The notes: a model not told the origin generated them from the sequence alone. Positions 25,304 to 34,451 are shown, counted from the first letter of the stretch. The stretch: 64,000 nucleotides of DNA from Streptomyces cyaneofuscatus (GCF_000718135.1 NZ_JOEM01000024.1:42413-106412), one strand, 5' to 3'. Translations and numbers: made by a program.

Positions 25304-25569
25304 GAATCGTGCCTCCCGGGCTTGTCGCCCACAGGACAAAATGTCGCTGTCGTCGTCATCCGGTCAACGTCCGGTCGCTGGCAAAGATTCCCGTCGCCGG
25401 TCATGCGTCGCCCGTTCGTGCCGCTGCTGTATCTGGGTTGAGTACCCACCCTTGCCCGGTTTGTCACCTCTGGAGGGTGTTGTCACCCAACGGTTGAGCT
25501 GCTTCCACTCGCAGTAACGGTCCTCCGGGCAGGCCAAAGGCGTACACTACCGGCCTTTGACTTCAACGT

Positions 25570-26946
25570 CTAAATCCGTTCCGGCACGGGATTGCCCGCG
25601 GCGGTGATCGCACGCCGTACCGGCACCCGCGCGAGCAGCACCGCACCGAGGGCGAAGAACACGATCAGCGAGATGATCGCCTCCCGGTAGCTGCCGGTCA
25701 GCTGGTACGCCAGACCGAACACCAGGGGCCCCAGCCAGCTCAGACCTCGGTCGCTCATCTCGTACGCCGAGAAGTACTCCGCCTCCTTGCCGCGCGGCAC
25801 CAGGTGGGAGAAGAGCGAGCGGGACAGTGCCTGGCTGCCGCCCAGCACGAGCCCGATGAACGCCGCGAGAACGAAGAAGAAGACGGGCGCGTCGGCGGGC
25901 AGCAGATAGGCGGAGACCAGGATCGCGGTCCATACGACGAGCGAGCCCAGGATCGTGCGCTTGGCGCCGTACACCCGGGCGAGCCGGCCCATGCCGAGCG
26001 CCCCCGCCACCGCCAGGATCTGCACCAGCAGAACGGCGACGATCAGGGTCGTCTGGTCGAGACCCAGCTCCTCGGAGCCGTACAGGGAGGCCTGGGAGAT
26101 GACCGTCTGGATGCCGTCGTTGTAGACGAGGTACGCGAGCAGGAACGAGAGCGTCAGCGGATGGCGCCGCATGTCCTTCAGGGTCGCCATCAACTGCTTC
26201 CAGCCCGAACCGACCGCCCCCTCGCCGTCCGGTGCCACCCGCCGGTCGCGCAGCCTGCGCAGCGGTACGAGGGTGAACGCGCCCCACCACACACCCGCCG
26301 ACGCGAGGCAGATTCGCACCGCGTCGGACTCCGCGAGGCCGAAGGACTCGTGGCCGGTGTAGAGGATCAGGTTGAGGACGAGGACCAGGGCGCCCGAGGT
26401 GTAGCCGAAGGCCCAGCCGCGCGAGGAGACCGCGTCCCGCTCCTCCGGCTCGGCGATCTGCGGCAGATAGGCGTTGTAGAGGACCATCGACACGGAGATC
26501 GACGCGTTCGCCACGATGAGAAGGAACGCGCCCAGCAGATAGCGGTGGCCGTCCAGGAAGAACATCCCTGCTGTAGCCGCGGCACCTGTATAGGCGGCCG
26601 CCGCCAGCAGCGGCTTCTTTCGGCCCGTACGGTCCGCCGCCGCGCCGACGATCGGCATCAGGATGACGGCCACCACGATGGAGGCCGAGACGGAGTACGC
26701 GAACAGTGAACCCGCGCGCACGGGTATGCCCAGCGGGTGCACGAAACCGTCGGGATCGGCCGCGGCCTTGGCGATCGACGTCAGATAGGGACCGAGGAAG
26801 ACGGTCAGCACGCTGGTGGAGTAGACGGAACAGGCGAAGTCGTAGAAGTACCAGCCGTGCTGCTCGCGCTTGCGGGCGGCGGCGGCCGTCCCGTCGCCCG
26901 GCGGCCGTCCGGCCGGATCGGCTGTTCCTGCGGTCCCGGTGCTCAA
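25570..26946 (-). CDS. MFS transporter, UMF1 / Atg22-like family
   Basis: 458 aa. About twelve helices; the N-terminal motif EQHGWYFYDFACSVYSTSVLTVFLGPYLT is the hallmark of UMF1 (unknown major facilitator 1, Pfam Atg22-like) proteins, with GAAADRTGRKKPLL as the loop 2-3 motif and LGLVLGGSQALSRSLFSHLVPRGKEAEYF in the C-terminal half. Yeast Atg22 exports amino acids from the vacuole; bacterial members are uncharacterised. On the minus strand it lies 46 bp after the glycerophosphodiesterase gene, probably the last gene of the yczE - glpQ-like - UMF1 operon, which suggests export or uptake linked to phospholipid head-group turnover. Confidence 0.88.
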   Translation of the reverse strand: MSTGTAGTADPAGRPPGDGTAAAARKREQHGWYFYDFACSVYSTSVLTVFLGPYLTSIAKAAADPDGFVHPLGIPVRAGSLFAYSVSASIVVAVILMPIVGAAADRTGRKKPLLAAAAYTGAAATAGMFFLDGHRYLLGAFLLIVANASISVSMVLYNAYLPQIAEPEERDAVSSRGWAFGYTSGALVLVLNLILYTGHESFGLAESDAVRICLASAGVWWGAFTLVPLRRLRDRRVAPDGEGAVGSGWKQLMATLKDMRRHPLTLSFLLAYLVYNDGIQTVISQASLYGSEELGLDQTTLIVAVLLVQILAVAGALGMGRLARVYGAKRTILGSLVVWTAILVSAYLLPADAPVFFFVLAAFIGLVLGGSQALSRSLFSHLVPRGKEAEYFSAYEMSDRGLSWLGPLVFGLAYQLTGSYREAIISLIVFFALGAVLLARVPVRRAITAAGNPVPERI

Positions 26947-26992
26947 CCCGCGCCCCCTCGGTTCTCGCGTGCGGACGCGGACGGGCCCGGCG

Positions 26993-27757
26993 TCAGGCCC
27001 AGGCCCCCCGCTCGCTCAGCACCGTACGCAGCGTCTCGATGTGATCGGTCATGATGCCATCCACCCCGAGGTCCAGGAGGGCCGCCATCCGTTGGGGCTC
27101 GTTGACCGTCCAGACGTGCACCTGGAGCCCCAGCGCGTGCGCCGTACGGACGAAACGGGCGTCGACCACCGGGATGCCGCCCTGCCGCTCGGGAACCTGC
27201 GCACAGACCGCGCCCGTGCGCAGCGGCGCCGGGATGCCGTACGAGCGCAGCCGCAGTCCCAGGACGCCGCGCACGCCGTACGAGGTGGCCAGGCGCGGGC
27301 CCGCCAGGCGGTGCGCACGGGCCACCCGGGCCTCCGAGAACGAGCCGACGCAGACCCGGTCCCAGGCGTCGGTCCTGTGGATCAGCTCCAGGAGGGGTTC
27401 CAGCGCCGGTTCCGCCTTGACGTCCACGTTCCAGCGGGCCTCGGGGAACTCCTCCAGCAGCTCCTCGAAGAGGGGGAGGGGTTCGGTGCCCCCGACCCTG
27501 GCCCGGCGCACCTCGCTCCAGGGCAGCGCGGAGATCCTGCCCGTGGCGTCGGTGACCCGGTCCAGCGTCGGGTCGTGGAAGGCGACGAGACGGCCGTCCG
27601 CCGTGCTGTGGACGTCGGTCTCGAAGTAGCGGTACCCCGCGGTCGCCGCTCGGCGGAAGGCGGCCGCGGTGTTCTCCACCCCGTCCGCCGCACCGCCGCG
27701 GTGGGCGAAGGCAAGAGGTGTCGCGTGATCCAGATAGGGGTGGCGGCTCGGTTTCAC
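26993..27757 (-). CDS. Glycerophosphodiester phosphodiesterase
   Basis: 254 aa, GTG at 27757 overlapping the yczE stop (GTGA), so translation is coupled. A GDPD-family TIM barrel: LAFAHRGGAADGVENTAAAF contains the catalytic His and the Glu-Asn metal site, FETDVHSTADGRLVAFHDPTLDRVT carries the second His, and ARWNVDVKAE the Glu. It splits glycerophosphodiesters into sn-glycerol 3-phosphate and an alcohol. No signal peptide is present, so it acts in the cytoplasm like E. coli UgpQ rather than secreted GlpQ. Confidence 0.93.
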   Translation of the reverse strand: MKPSRHPYLDHATPLAFAHRGGAADGVENTAAAFRRAATAGYRYFETDVHSTADGRLVAFHDPTLDRVTDATGRISALPWSEVRRARVGGTEPLPLFEELLEEFPEARWNVDVKAEPALEPLLELIHRTDAWDRVCVGSFSEARVARAHRLAGPRLATSYGVRGVLGLRLRSYGIPAPLRTGAVCAQVPERQGGIPVVDARFVRTAHALGLQVHVWTVNEPQRMAALLDLGVDGIMTDHIETLRTVLSERGAWA

Positions 27758-28449
27758 TGCGGCAGTATGGCCTGCCCGGATGGAGGGGTGGCAACGGGGT
27801 CGGGTCCGGCGGGCGGCGCCGGGGTGACGGTCACCGGGGCGGGCGCGGGGAGTTCGAAGACCCGCAGGAAGAGCTGGGCCAGCGGGCCGATCGCCAGGGC
27901 GTACAGGACCGTACCGGCCCCGAGCGAGCCGCCCAGCAGGAAGCCGGTGACGACGACGGCCACCTCGATCGCCGTACGCATCAGCCGGATGGAGCGGCCG
28001 GTGACCCGGTTCAGCCCGGTCATCAGCCCGTCGCGCGGACCGGGGCCGAAGCGGGCCGCGATGTAGAGCCCGGTCGCCACCCCGTTGAGCACGATGCCCA
28101 GGACCATCACCGGGATCCGGACCCCGTAGCCGTTGAGGTCGCCGACGAGGGCGAGCGTGCCGTCCATGGCCAGGCCGACCACGAAGACGTTGGAGACGGT
28201 GCCGAGCCCGGGGCGCTGGCGCAGCGGGATCCAGAGCAGCAGCACGATCGCGCCGACGATGATCGAGACGACGCCGATCGAGATGCCGGTCAGCTCGGTG
28301 AGGCCCTGGTGCAGGACGCCCCACGGCTCCAGGCCGAGTCCGGCGCGGACGAGGAGCGCCGAACTCGCCCCGTACAGCGTCAGACCGACGTACAGCTGGA
28401 CCAGCCGCCGGGGGAGGTGGGTGGTGCTCCGGGCGGTGGTGTCGGACAC
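27754..28449 (-). CDS. YczE/YyaS/YitT-family membrane protein
   Basis: 231 aa, five or six hydrophobic helices (RLVQLYVGLTLYGASSALLV, ISIGVVSIIVGAIVLLLWIP, IPVMVLGIVLNGVATGLYIA and others) and the conserved loops LEPWGVLHQGL and GPGPRDGLMTGLN that mark the YczE family. In many bacteria yczE lies divergent from a MocR-type regulator, as here (28552, +). B. subtilis YczE is needed for bacillomycin/surfactin-related production in some strains; a transport role is suspected but unproven. The C-terminus is a Pro/Ala-rich tail overlapping the next gene's start codon. Confidence 0.88.
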   Translation of the reverse strand: MSDTTARSTTHLPRRLVQLYVGLTLYGASSALLVRAGLGLEPWGVLHQGLTELTGISIGVVSIIVGAIVLLLWIPLRQRPGLGTVSNVFVVGLAMDGTLALVGDLNGYGVRIPVMVLGIVLNGVATGLYIAARFGPGPRDGLMTGLNRVTGRSIRLMRTAIEVAVVVTGFLLGGSLGAGTVLYALAIGPLAQLFLRVFELPAPAPVTVTPAPPAGPDPVATPPSGQAILPQ

Positions 28450-28505
28450 GTGTTGCCCCCTGGTGTGGTGGTAGTGGACTGCTGCATGTCACCCTGTGGC
28501 AGGGG

Positions 28506-28528
28506 ATTGGTCGCCAACCATGGCCAAT
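28506..28528. promoter_or_regulatory. Possible operator between yczE and the MocR-type regulator
   Basis: ATTGG (28506-28510) and CCAAT (28524-28528) form an inverted repeat across 13 bp, with a second nested CCATGG. It lies 24 bp before the regulator start in the divergent promoter region, where an autoregulatory site is expected. Binding is not demonstrated. Confidence 0.35.
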
Positions 28529-28551
28529 TCGAGGAAGGTGGACTGATTTCG

Positions 28552-30051
28552 GTGACGCAGTGGACTTCGACGGTGGGGGCGGCTCAGCTCGCGCGGCAGC
28601 TCCAGGCGCAGCAGCCCCGGCCCACCGGCCCGGCCGGACGGAAGCCCCCCGCCTACCGCGCGCTCGCCGACGGCGTACGGCTGCTGGTGCTGGAGGGCCG
28701 GGTCCCGGTCGCCGCCCGGCTGCCCGCCGAACGTGAACTCGCCCTCGCCCTCTCCGTCAGCCGCACCACCGTCGCCGCCGCCTACGAGGCGCTGCGCGCG
28801 GAGGGGTTCCTGGAGTCGCGGCGCGGCGCGGGCAGCTGGACCGCCGTCCCGGCCGGGAACCCGCTGCCCGCCAGGGGCCTCGAACCGCTGCCCCCGGAGT
28901 CGCTCGGCTCGATGATCGACCTCGGCTGCGCCTCGCTGCCCGCCCCCGAGCCCTGGCTGACCCGCGCCTTCCAGGGGGCGGTGGAGGAGCTGCCGCCCTA
29001 TGCCCACACGCACGGCGACTACCCGGCCGGGCTGCCCGCGCTGCGACAGACGATCGCCGACCGCTACACCGCGCTCGGCATCCCGACCATGCCCGAACAG
29101 ATCATGGTCACCACCGGCGCGATGGGTGCCATCGACGCCATCTGCCACCTCTTCGCAGGCCGCGGCGAACGGATCGCGGTCGAGTCCCCTTCGTACGCCA
29201 ACATCCTCCAGCTGATGCGTGAGACGGGCGCCCGCCTCGTCCCGGTCGCGATGGAGGAGGGCATCGGCGGCTGGGACATGAACCGGTGGCGCCAGGCGCT
29301 GCGGGACTCCGCGCCCCGGCTCGCCTATGTGGTGGCCGACTTCCACAACCCGACCGGCGCCCTCGCCGACGAGCAGCAGCGGCGGGACCTGGTCGACGCC
29401 GCCCGCTCCGCCGGCACCGTCCTGGTCGTCGACGAGACGATGACCGAACTCCGGCTGGACCCCGACACCACCATGCCCCGCCGGGTCTGCGCCTTCGACC
29501 CGGCCGGCAGCACGGTGCTCACCGTCGGCTCGGCCAGCAAGGCGTTCTGGGCCGGGATGCGGATCGGCTGGGTGCGGGCGGCCCCGGACGTCATCCGCTC
29601 CCTGGTCTCCGCCCGCGCCTACGCGGACATGGGCACCCCGGTCCTGGAACAGCTCGCCGTCAACTGGCTCATGGGTACGGGCGGCTGGGAGCAGGCGGTC
29701 GAGATCCGCCGGGACCAGGCACGTCAGAACCGCGACGAGCTCGTGGCGGCGGTCCGCCGTGAGCTGCCGGAGTGGGAGTTCGCGGTGCCGAGCGGCGGGC
29801 TGACCCTCTGGGTGCGCACGGGCGGCCTCTCCGGCTCCCGTCTGGCGGTGGCGGGCGAGCGCGTCGGCGTACGGGTGCCCTCGGGGCCGCGGTTCGGGGT
29901 CGACGGGGCGTTCGAGGGCTATGTGCGGCTGCCGTTCACGGTGGGCGGCCCGGTCGCGGAGGAGGCGGCGGTGCGGCTCGCGGCGGCGGTGGAGCTGGTC
30001 CGCTCCGGCGCGGGCGCAGGGGTGGACGCGCCCCGCAGCTTCGTGGCCTGA
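28552..30051 (+). CDS. MocR-type regulator (GntR winged helix fused to class I aminotransferase)
   Basis: 499 aa from the GTG at 28552; GAGGAAGG is 13 nt upstream, rather far, so the start could be off by a few codons. Residues about 40-110 form a GntR winged helix (RLPAERELALALSVSRTTVAAAYEALRAEG, then FLESRRGAGSW); residues 130-490 are an aminotransferase fold with the PLP-binding lysine in TVGSASKAFWAGMRIG. MocR proteins sense PLP or an amino-acid adduct and regulate neighbouring genes. Divergence from yczE is a known arrangement for the YczR-type subgroup, so yczE and the genes behind it are the likely targets. Confidence 0.9.
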   Translation: MTQWTSTVGAAQLARQLQAQQPRPTGPAGRKPPAYRALADGVRLLVLEGRVPVAARLPAERELALALSVSRTTVAAAYEALRAEGFLESRRGAGSWTAVPAGNPLPARGLEPLPPESLGSMIDLGCASLPAPEPWLTRAFQGAVEELPPYAHTHGDYPAGLPALRQTIADRYTALGIPTMPEQIMVTTGAMGAIDAICHLFAGRGERIAVESPSYANILQLMRETGARLVPVAMEEGIGGWDMNRWRQALRDSAPRLAYVVADFHNPTGALADEQQRRDLVDAARSAGTVLVVDETMTELRLDPDTTMPRRVCAFDPAGSTVLTVGSASKAFWAGMRIGWVRAAPDVIRSLVSARAYADMGTPVLEQLAVNWLMGTGGWEQAVEIRRDQARQNRDELVAAVRRELPEWEFAVPSGGLTLWVRTGGLSGSRLAVAGERVGVRVPSGPRFGVDGAFEGYVRLPFTVGGPVAEEAAVRLAAAVELVRSGAGAGVDAPRSFVA

Positions 30052-30071
30052 GGGGCCGCCCCCCCCGCAGC

Positions 30072-31721
30072 TCACCCCTCGGCGATCGCCGCCTGCGCCT
30101 TGGCGAGCTGCCCGGTCGGCGCGGCCTCCACGGCCACGGGCATTTCGGCGGTGTCCTCGACCGGTCCGCCGGGCACGCCGACGGGCTCCGGCTGCGACTC
30201 CTGCCGGGGAGCGGCACCCGGCCGCTCCGGCAGTGCGTCCAGCACCGCCTGCCGGTGGGTCTCGCTCGCGTCCTCGTCGTACGGGTCCGGGGTCGCCGGG
30301 ACCTGGAGGCGCAGCACCGGCCCGGTGCCCAGGCGCGCGTACCCCCGCCCCGCCGGTACCTCCGGCGGCGGGGTGGTGTTCGGCCCGTCGCCCAGCACGG
30401 CGGTGATCTGCTCGCGGGACGCGGGGCCGAGGACGACGCGGGCCCGGGTGTGGGTCCGTACGGTCTCGGTGAGGGTCTCCAGGGTGTCGAACTGGTCGGC
30501 CAGGACCACCGTGACGCCCGCCGCCCGCCCGTGCCGCAGCGGCACCTGGAGCAGCTCCAGCGGGTCGGGCCTGCCGTCGGCCGCCGCGAGGTGACCGAGG
30601 ACGCCGGGGCGGTCCAGCAGGATCCAGAGCGGGCGCTTGATGTCCTCGGGGACGGGGTGGCCGCCTTGCCGGGCCCGGTTGGCGAAGATCAGCCGCCGTT
30701 CCGTCTCGTGCGCGGCCCACTCCAGGGTGGCCAGCGCCCCGCTGAGGCCGGACTCCACGGCGAGGACGCCGGGGCAGCCGACGAGGGCGCCGTACTCACC
30801 CGTCCCGCTGCCGTCGACGACGAGGACATCGCCCTGCTGGAGGGCCTGGAGGGCGATGGAGCGGATCAGCGTGGTGGTGCCGCTGCCGGGCTGCCCGACG
30901 GCCAGCAGGTGGGGTTCGGTGGAGCGGTGGCCGGTCCGCCAGACGACGGGGGAGGCGTCCACGGTCGTGTCGCCGTCGCGGACCGGGACGGTGAGGCGGA
31001 CCGCGTCGGGGTCGGTGAAGCCGAGCACCGTCTCGCCGGGGGCGGTCACGAAGCGCTGGGCGGCGATCGAGGTCGACAGGGGGGCGGGGACGGTCATGAC
31101 GAGGCGGTTGGCCTCCTCGTCCCAGGAGAAGCGGTACTCGCGGGCGCGGCCCGACTTCGTGTGCAGCAGCTGCTCGATCCGGGCCCGGGCGGCGGCCTCG
31201 CCGTCGGTGAAGTACGCCGGGTAGGAGATCTGGAGGCGGGAGATCCGCCCGTCGGCGTCGAAGGCGTACCTGTCGAAGGCCTTCTCCCAGTCGCCGCCGT
31301 GGGCGAACAGCGGGTCGGGATCGTCGGGCACCGAGAAGTACGGCACGAGCGCCTCGTACAGCGCGCGCAGGCGGGTGGACTCCGCCTCGTCCGGGCCGGT
31401 CTTCACGGGGGTCCGCTCCCGCCCCTTCCACGCGGCGGCGCCCATCACCGTGATCAGGGCCAGGATCGGCCCGTACGGCACGAGCGCCACGGCGAGCACG
31501 CAGGCCGCGGCCAGGAACAGCTTGGGACCACGCCGTTCCTTGGGTGTCGCGGCCCACTTCTGCCGGCCGGAGACGGCCAGCAGCCGCAGACCACGCAGGA
31601 TCGTGATCAGCGGATGGAGCACATCGGTGGCACTGTCGGCGGCCGTACGCGCGATCTCTCTGCTGCGAGTGATCGAAGCGCTGCCGCTGCTCAGAACGCG
31701 GGGGAGTGGTCGCCGTGCCAC
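30072..31721 (-). CDS. FtsK/SpoIIIE-like membrane ATPase with atypical P-loop
   Basis: 549 aa, GTG at 31721 after AGGAGA. N-terminal basic region, then two close helices (LFLAAACVLAVALVPYGPIL, ALITVMGAAAW), a soluble middle region and a P-loop ATPase domain: HLLAVGQPGSGTTTLIRSIA, GDVLVVDGSGTGEYGAL and RPLWILLDRPGVLG as Walker B-like strand. In the P-loop the invariant lysine is replaced by Thr282 (GSGTTT instead of GSGKTT). The layout resembles chromosomal FtsK/TraB-like proteins of actinobacteria and conjugative-plasmid transfer genes. The tiny membrane protein at 31759 precedes it by 37 bp, as an Spd-like partner would. DNA or protein translocation is a guess. Confidence 0.65.
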   Translation of the reverse strand: MARRPLPRVLSSGSASITRSREIARTAADSATDVLHPLITILRGLRLLAVSGRQKWAATPKERRGPKLFLAAACVLAVALVPYGPILALITVMGAAAWKGRERTPVKTGPDEAESTRLRALYEALVPYFSVPDDPDPLFAHGGDWEKAFDRYAFDADGRISRLQISYPAYFTDGEAAARARIEQLLHTKSGRAREYRFSWDEEANRLVMTVPAPLSTSIAAQRFVTAPGETVLGFTDPDAVRLTVPVRDGDTTVDASPVVWRTGHRSTEPHLLAVGQPGSGTTTLIRSIALQALQQGDVLVVDGSGTGEYGALVGCPGVLAVESGLSGALATLEWAAHETERRLIFANRARQGGHPVPEDIKRPLWILLDRPGVLGHLAAADGRPDPLELLQVPLRHGRAAGVTVVLADQFDTLETLTETVRTHTRARVVLGPASREQITAVLGDGPNTTPPPEVPAGRGYARLGTGPVLRLQVPATPDPYDEDASETHRQAVLDALPERPGAAPRQESQPEPVGVPGGPVEDTAEMPVAVEAAPTGQLAKAQAAIAEG

Positions 31722-31758
31722 AGCTGTCTCCTGAAGGGGTGGGAGCGGTTGCGGAGCG

Positions 31759-31953
31759 TCAGAACTTGATCCCGCCCAGCAGGCCGGCGAGGCTCGCCCC
31801 GCCTGCCGTGATGCTCGGCGCGATCGCGGTGCCGGCCAGGTAGAAGCCGAACAGCGCGCAGACGATGGCGTGGGACGCCTTGAGCCCGTCCTTCTTGAAG
31901 AACAGGAAGACGACGATGGCGAGCAGTACCACGCCCGAGATGGAAAGGATCAT
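31759..31953 (-). CDS. Small two-helix membrane protein
   Basis: 64 aa, ATG at 31953 with AGGAGATC upstream. First helix ILSISGVVLLAIVVFLFFKK, then KASHAIVCALFGFYLAGTAI as the second, and a Gly/Ala-rich end (AGGASLAGLLGGIKF). It resembles the short spread (Spd)-type membrane proteins next to TraB-like ATPases on Streptomyces mobile elements and in conserved chromosomal copies. It lies just ahead of the FtsK-like gene on the same strand. Function unknown; likely partner of that ATPase. Confidence 0.75.
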   Translation of the reverse strand: MILSISGVVLLAIVVFLFFKKDGLKASHAIVCALFGFYLAGTAIAPSITAGGASLAGLLGGIKF

Positions 31954-32275
31954 GAGCGGATCTCCTGGTTGAGGGGACAGTCACCATGAGTCCTTCCAGG
32001 ATCACGCGAAGTATCTATACGATAAAAGGTGCAATCGAGTGAATAAGTCGTGTTTTCACTTGACTGGTGGAGCTGAACCTGTGGCCCGCGCGCGGTATTT
32101 CGGACTCCGTGCCGGGCAGGAGTCACCCGCGGTGATCTTTTGCCGTATCCGGGCCCGGTCATGTCCGTCCCGGAGCAGTACCCTGTCGATTCACTCGTAC
32201 GGCCCCCTGCCGTACACCCCCCGGTCAACAGCGGCGGTGACAGCCGCCGCACGGTCAAGGAAGGCGGCCCGCGCG
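31954..32275. other. Divergent, locally AT-rich intergenic region
   Basis: 322 bp between the small membrane protein (-) and the ankyrin gene (+). The part 32005-32070 has markedly lower GC than the rest of the window and contains the minus-strand promoter described at 32014-32043 and a TATC-TATAC-GATA near-palindrome (32012-32024). The right half (32080-32275) is ordinary GC-rich sequence without a gene. Confidence 0.55.
32014..32043 (-). promoter_or_regulatory. Promoter of the small membrane protein / FtsK-like operon
   Basis: Minus strand: TTCACT (complement of 32038-32043) and TATAGA (complement of 32014-32019) with an 18-bp spacer. The -10 box overlaps a TATC-N5-GATA near-palindrome that could be an operator. 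Confidence 0.45.
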
Positions 32276-32668
32276 ATGAGCGAAACCCCCGATCCCGAGG
32301 TGGTCGAGCTGGCGACCAAGGTCTTCGACCTGGCCCGCACCGGCGACGCCGAGGCGCTCGCCGCGTACGTCGACGCCGGCGTCCCCGCCGACCTCACCAA
32401 CGGCCGGGGTGACTCGCTGCTCATGCTCGCCGCCTACCACGGGCACGCCGGGGCCGTCACCGCCCTCGTCGCCCGCGGCGCCGACCCGGACCGCGCCAAC
32501 GACCGCGGCCAGACCCCGCTGGCCGGAGCCGTCTTCAAGGGCGAGGACGCCGTCATCGACGCCCTGCTCGGCGCGGGCGCCGATCCCGCCGCCGGATCGC
32601 CGTCCGCGCGGGACACGGCCCAGATGTTCGGCAAGGCCGACCTGCTGGAACGCTTCGGTGCCCGTTGA
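32276..32668 (+). CDS. Ankyrin-repeat protein
   Basis: 130 aa from the ATG at 32276 (MSETPDPEVVELATKVFDLA). Three to four ankyrin repeats can be read: AYVDAGVPADLTNGRGDSLLMLAAYHGH, ALVARGADPDRANDRGQTPLAGAVFKGE and ALLGAGADPAAGSPSARDTAQMFGK, each with the G-DP-turn and TPL/LLMLA core. It should be a small soluble protein-binding module. Related single proteins are widespread in Streptomyces, sometimes next to catalase genes; none is here. Binding partner unknown. Confidence 0.9.
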   Translation: MSETPDPEVVELATKVFDLARTGDAEALAAYVDAGVPADLTNGRGDSLLMLAAYHGHAGAVTALVARGADPDRANDRGQTPLAGAVFKGEDAVIDALLGAGADPAAGSPSARDTAQMFGKADLLERFGAR

Positions 32669-32961
32669 GACGGGGGCGGGCACGCCTGCGGGCATGTCCG
32701 CCGATGGGTCCGCTGACCGGTCCGTCGTAAATGTGGTCGCGGTGGCGAAATGGCTGGGTCATCATGACGTCGCGGGTCCATTTCGGGCCACCGACGAGAG
32801 GCAGAGGAAGATGGTCTACACCAAGCACCGGACGGCGATCGGCCGATCATGTCGCTGCGCGGCGTAGGGATGTCCCCAGGACATCCCCCCGTGCCCCGAG
32901 GGGTACGCAGCACTGCACACAGTCCCGGTTGTGTCGACAGCTTGATGTGAGGCTTTCTCCC

Positions 32962-34380
32962 ATGTTCGATCCGTTCATAGCGCCGAGCGGCACCCTGCTC
33001 GGCCTGCTGCAGAGGGGCCGCGGCGACGGCACGCTCCACGCGCTCGCCGCACCACGCCCCGAGGCCCTCGCGGCCCTCAACCACTGCGTCGTGAGCGACC
33101 CCCGTCACGACTGGCAGGTGGAGAACCGCTCCCTCTACTACGCCCGCCTGTACCTGGATCTCGACGGTGGCATCGAAGAGATCGAGCGCCACCTCGGTGA
33201 CCCCGACGACCACACGGACACCGACGACTCCCGTACCGGCCTGGCGCTCTCCGTCCTCGGCCACCTCGCCTCCTACGGACGCGACGACGCCCTGGCGCTG
33301 CTCCGCCGCTACGCGGCCACCGGCGCCAACTGGGCCTGGGCCCTGGACGAGCTCGCCCTGCGCGACGACGACGCGGGCCTGCGCTCCCTCGCCCTGCCCG
33401 TCCTGGGTCGTTTTCCGGCCACCGAGGAAGGCACCGCCGAGCTCGCCGCCGCCGTACGCGACTCCTTCGAGCCGCGCCCCTGGCGGCTCTGGGCCGGCGA
33501 CCCGCGCGAAGCGGTCGGCGCCCGCGTGCGGGCCGCCACCGAACAGGGCTCGTTCGACCGCTGGCAGCGCCAGATGCGCCCCGGTGGTCCCCGCCCCGGC
33601 TGGAGCGTCCAGGCCGTCTTCGACTGGGCCCAGCAGGCCCTGGAGCGCGGCAGCGAACTGCACGTCCCCGCGGCCCGCTGCCTCTCCGCCGTCGCAGGAC
33701 CCGAGGACCGTCCCCAGATCATCGAGGCCGCCCGCGACGGGGCCGAAGGCGCCCGCTGCGCCGCCCTGCACTACCTCGCCGAGGCGGCCGACCCGGCCGT
33801 CCTCGACCTCATCGAGTCCGCCGCCCTCAGCCCCTCCCGCACGGTCGCCGACGCGGCCGTCGCCGCCTTCGAGCGGATGTGCGGCGAGGAGGCCGTGGAA
33901 CGAGCCCGGCGCTGGGCCCGGCGGCCCGACGCCCTCGGCGCCTCCGCCGCCGGCATCCTCGCCTGCCGCGGCACCGCCCAGGACGCTCCCCAAGTCCTCG
34001 GCGCGCTGCGGGAGGCCGTACGCGGCGACGGACCCGACGCCCCCCGGCTCTGGACCCTCGTGGACGGCACCGGCCGCCTCGGCATCGCCTGCGCCGCCCC
34101 CGTACTGCGCCACGTCTACCGCGAGACGTCCTCCTCGCACCTGCGCGGCCGGGCCGCCCGGGCCCTCGCCGCCACCGACCCCACCTTCGCCACCGGCTTC
34201 GCGGTGGAGTGCCTGTGGGACTGCGAGGAGACCACCCGCGAGGTGGCCGCCCTGCACGCCGAGACCGGGGACATCCGAGTCGCCGAACGCCTGCGCCGCC
34301 TCGCCGCCGACCCGGCCGAGGAGGCCGAGGTGCAGACGGCGGTACGGAGCCGGATCGGGCCGGACGCACCGGCGCTCTGA
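32962..34380 (+). CDS. HEAT-repeat-like protein
   Basis: 472 aa from the ATG at 32962, with GTGAGG 9 nt upstream. The sequence is almost all alpha-helical, Ala/Leu/Arg-rich, with repeated units such as GLALSVLGHLASYGRDDALALLRRY, ALDELALRDDDAGLRSLALPVLGRF, RCAALHYLAEAADPAVLDLIES and LRGRAARALAATDPTFATGFAVE. These match the HEAT/PBS-lyase repeat pattern: a superhelical scaffold for protein binding. No catalytic motif is seen. Homologues are conserved in Streptomyces as hypothetical proteins. The gap before it (32669-32961) holds no gene. Confidence 0.8.
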   Translation: MFDPFIAPSGTLLGLLQRGRGDGTLHALAAPRPEALAALNHCVVSDPRHDWQVENRSLYYARLYLDLDGGIEEIERHLGDPDDHTDTDDSRTGLALSVLGHLASYGRDDALALLRRYAATGANWAWALDELALRDDDAGLRSLALPVLGRFPATEEGTAELAAAVRDSFEPRPWRLWAGDPREAVGARVRAATEQGSFDRWQRQMRPGGPRPGWSVQAVFDWAQQALERGSELHVPAARCLSAVAGPEDRPQIIEAARDGAEGARCAALHYLAEAADPAVLDLIESAALSPSRTVADAAVAAFERMCGEEAVERARRWARRPDALGASAAGILACRGTAQDAPQVLGALREAVRGDGPDAPRLWTLVDGTGRLGIACAAPVLRHVYRETSSSHLRGRAARALAATDPTFATGFAVECLWDCEETTREVAALHAETGDIRVAERLRRLAADPAEEAEVQTAVRSRIGPDAPAL

Positions 34381-34421
34381 CCCCGCGATCCGAGGTGGGA
34401 GGGGGCGTTGTCGGACCTCCG

Positions 34422-34444
34422 TTGTCAGACCCCCCTCCTACGCT
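34422..34444 (+). promoter_or_regulatory. RecA-independent DNA-damage (PafBC-type) promoter motif, imperfect
   Basis: TTGTCAGAC, eight bases, then TACGCT. It fits the core of the actinobacterial consensus tTGTCRgtg-N8-TAnnnT with two changes in the weak gtg. The -10 ends 7 nt before the DUF4240 ATG, which has no ribosome site, so a leaderless mRNA is expected. Confidence 0.5.
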
Positions 34445-34451
34445 TCTCACC

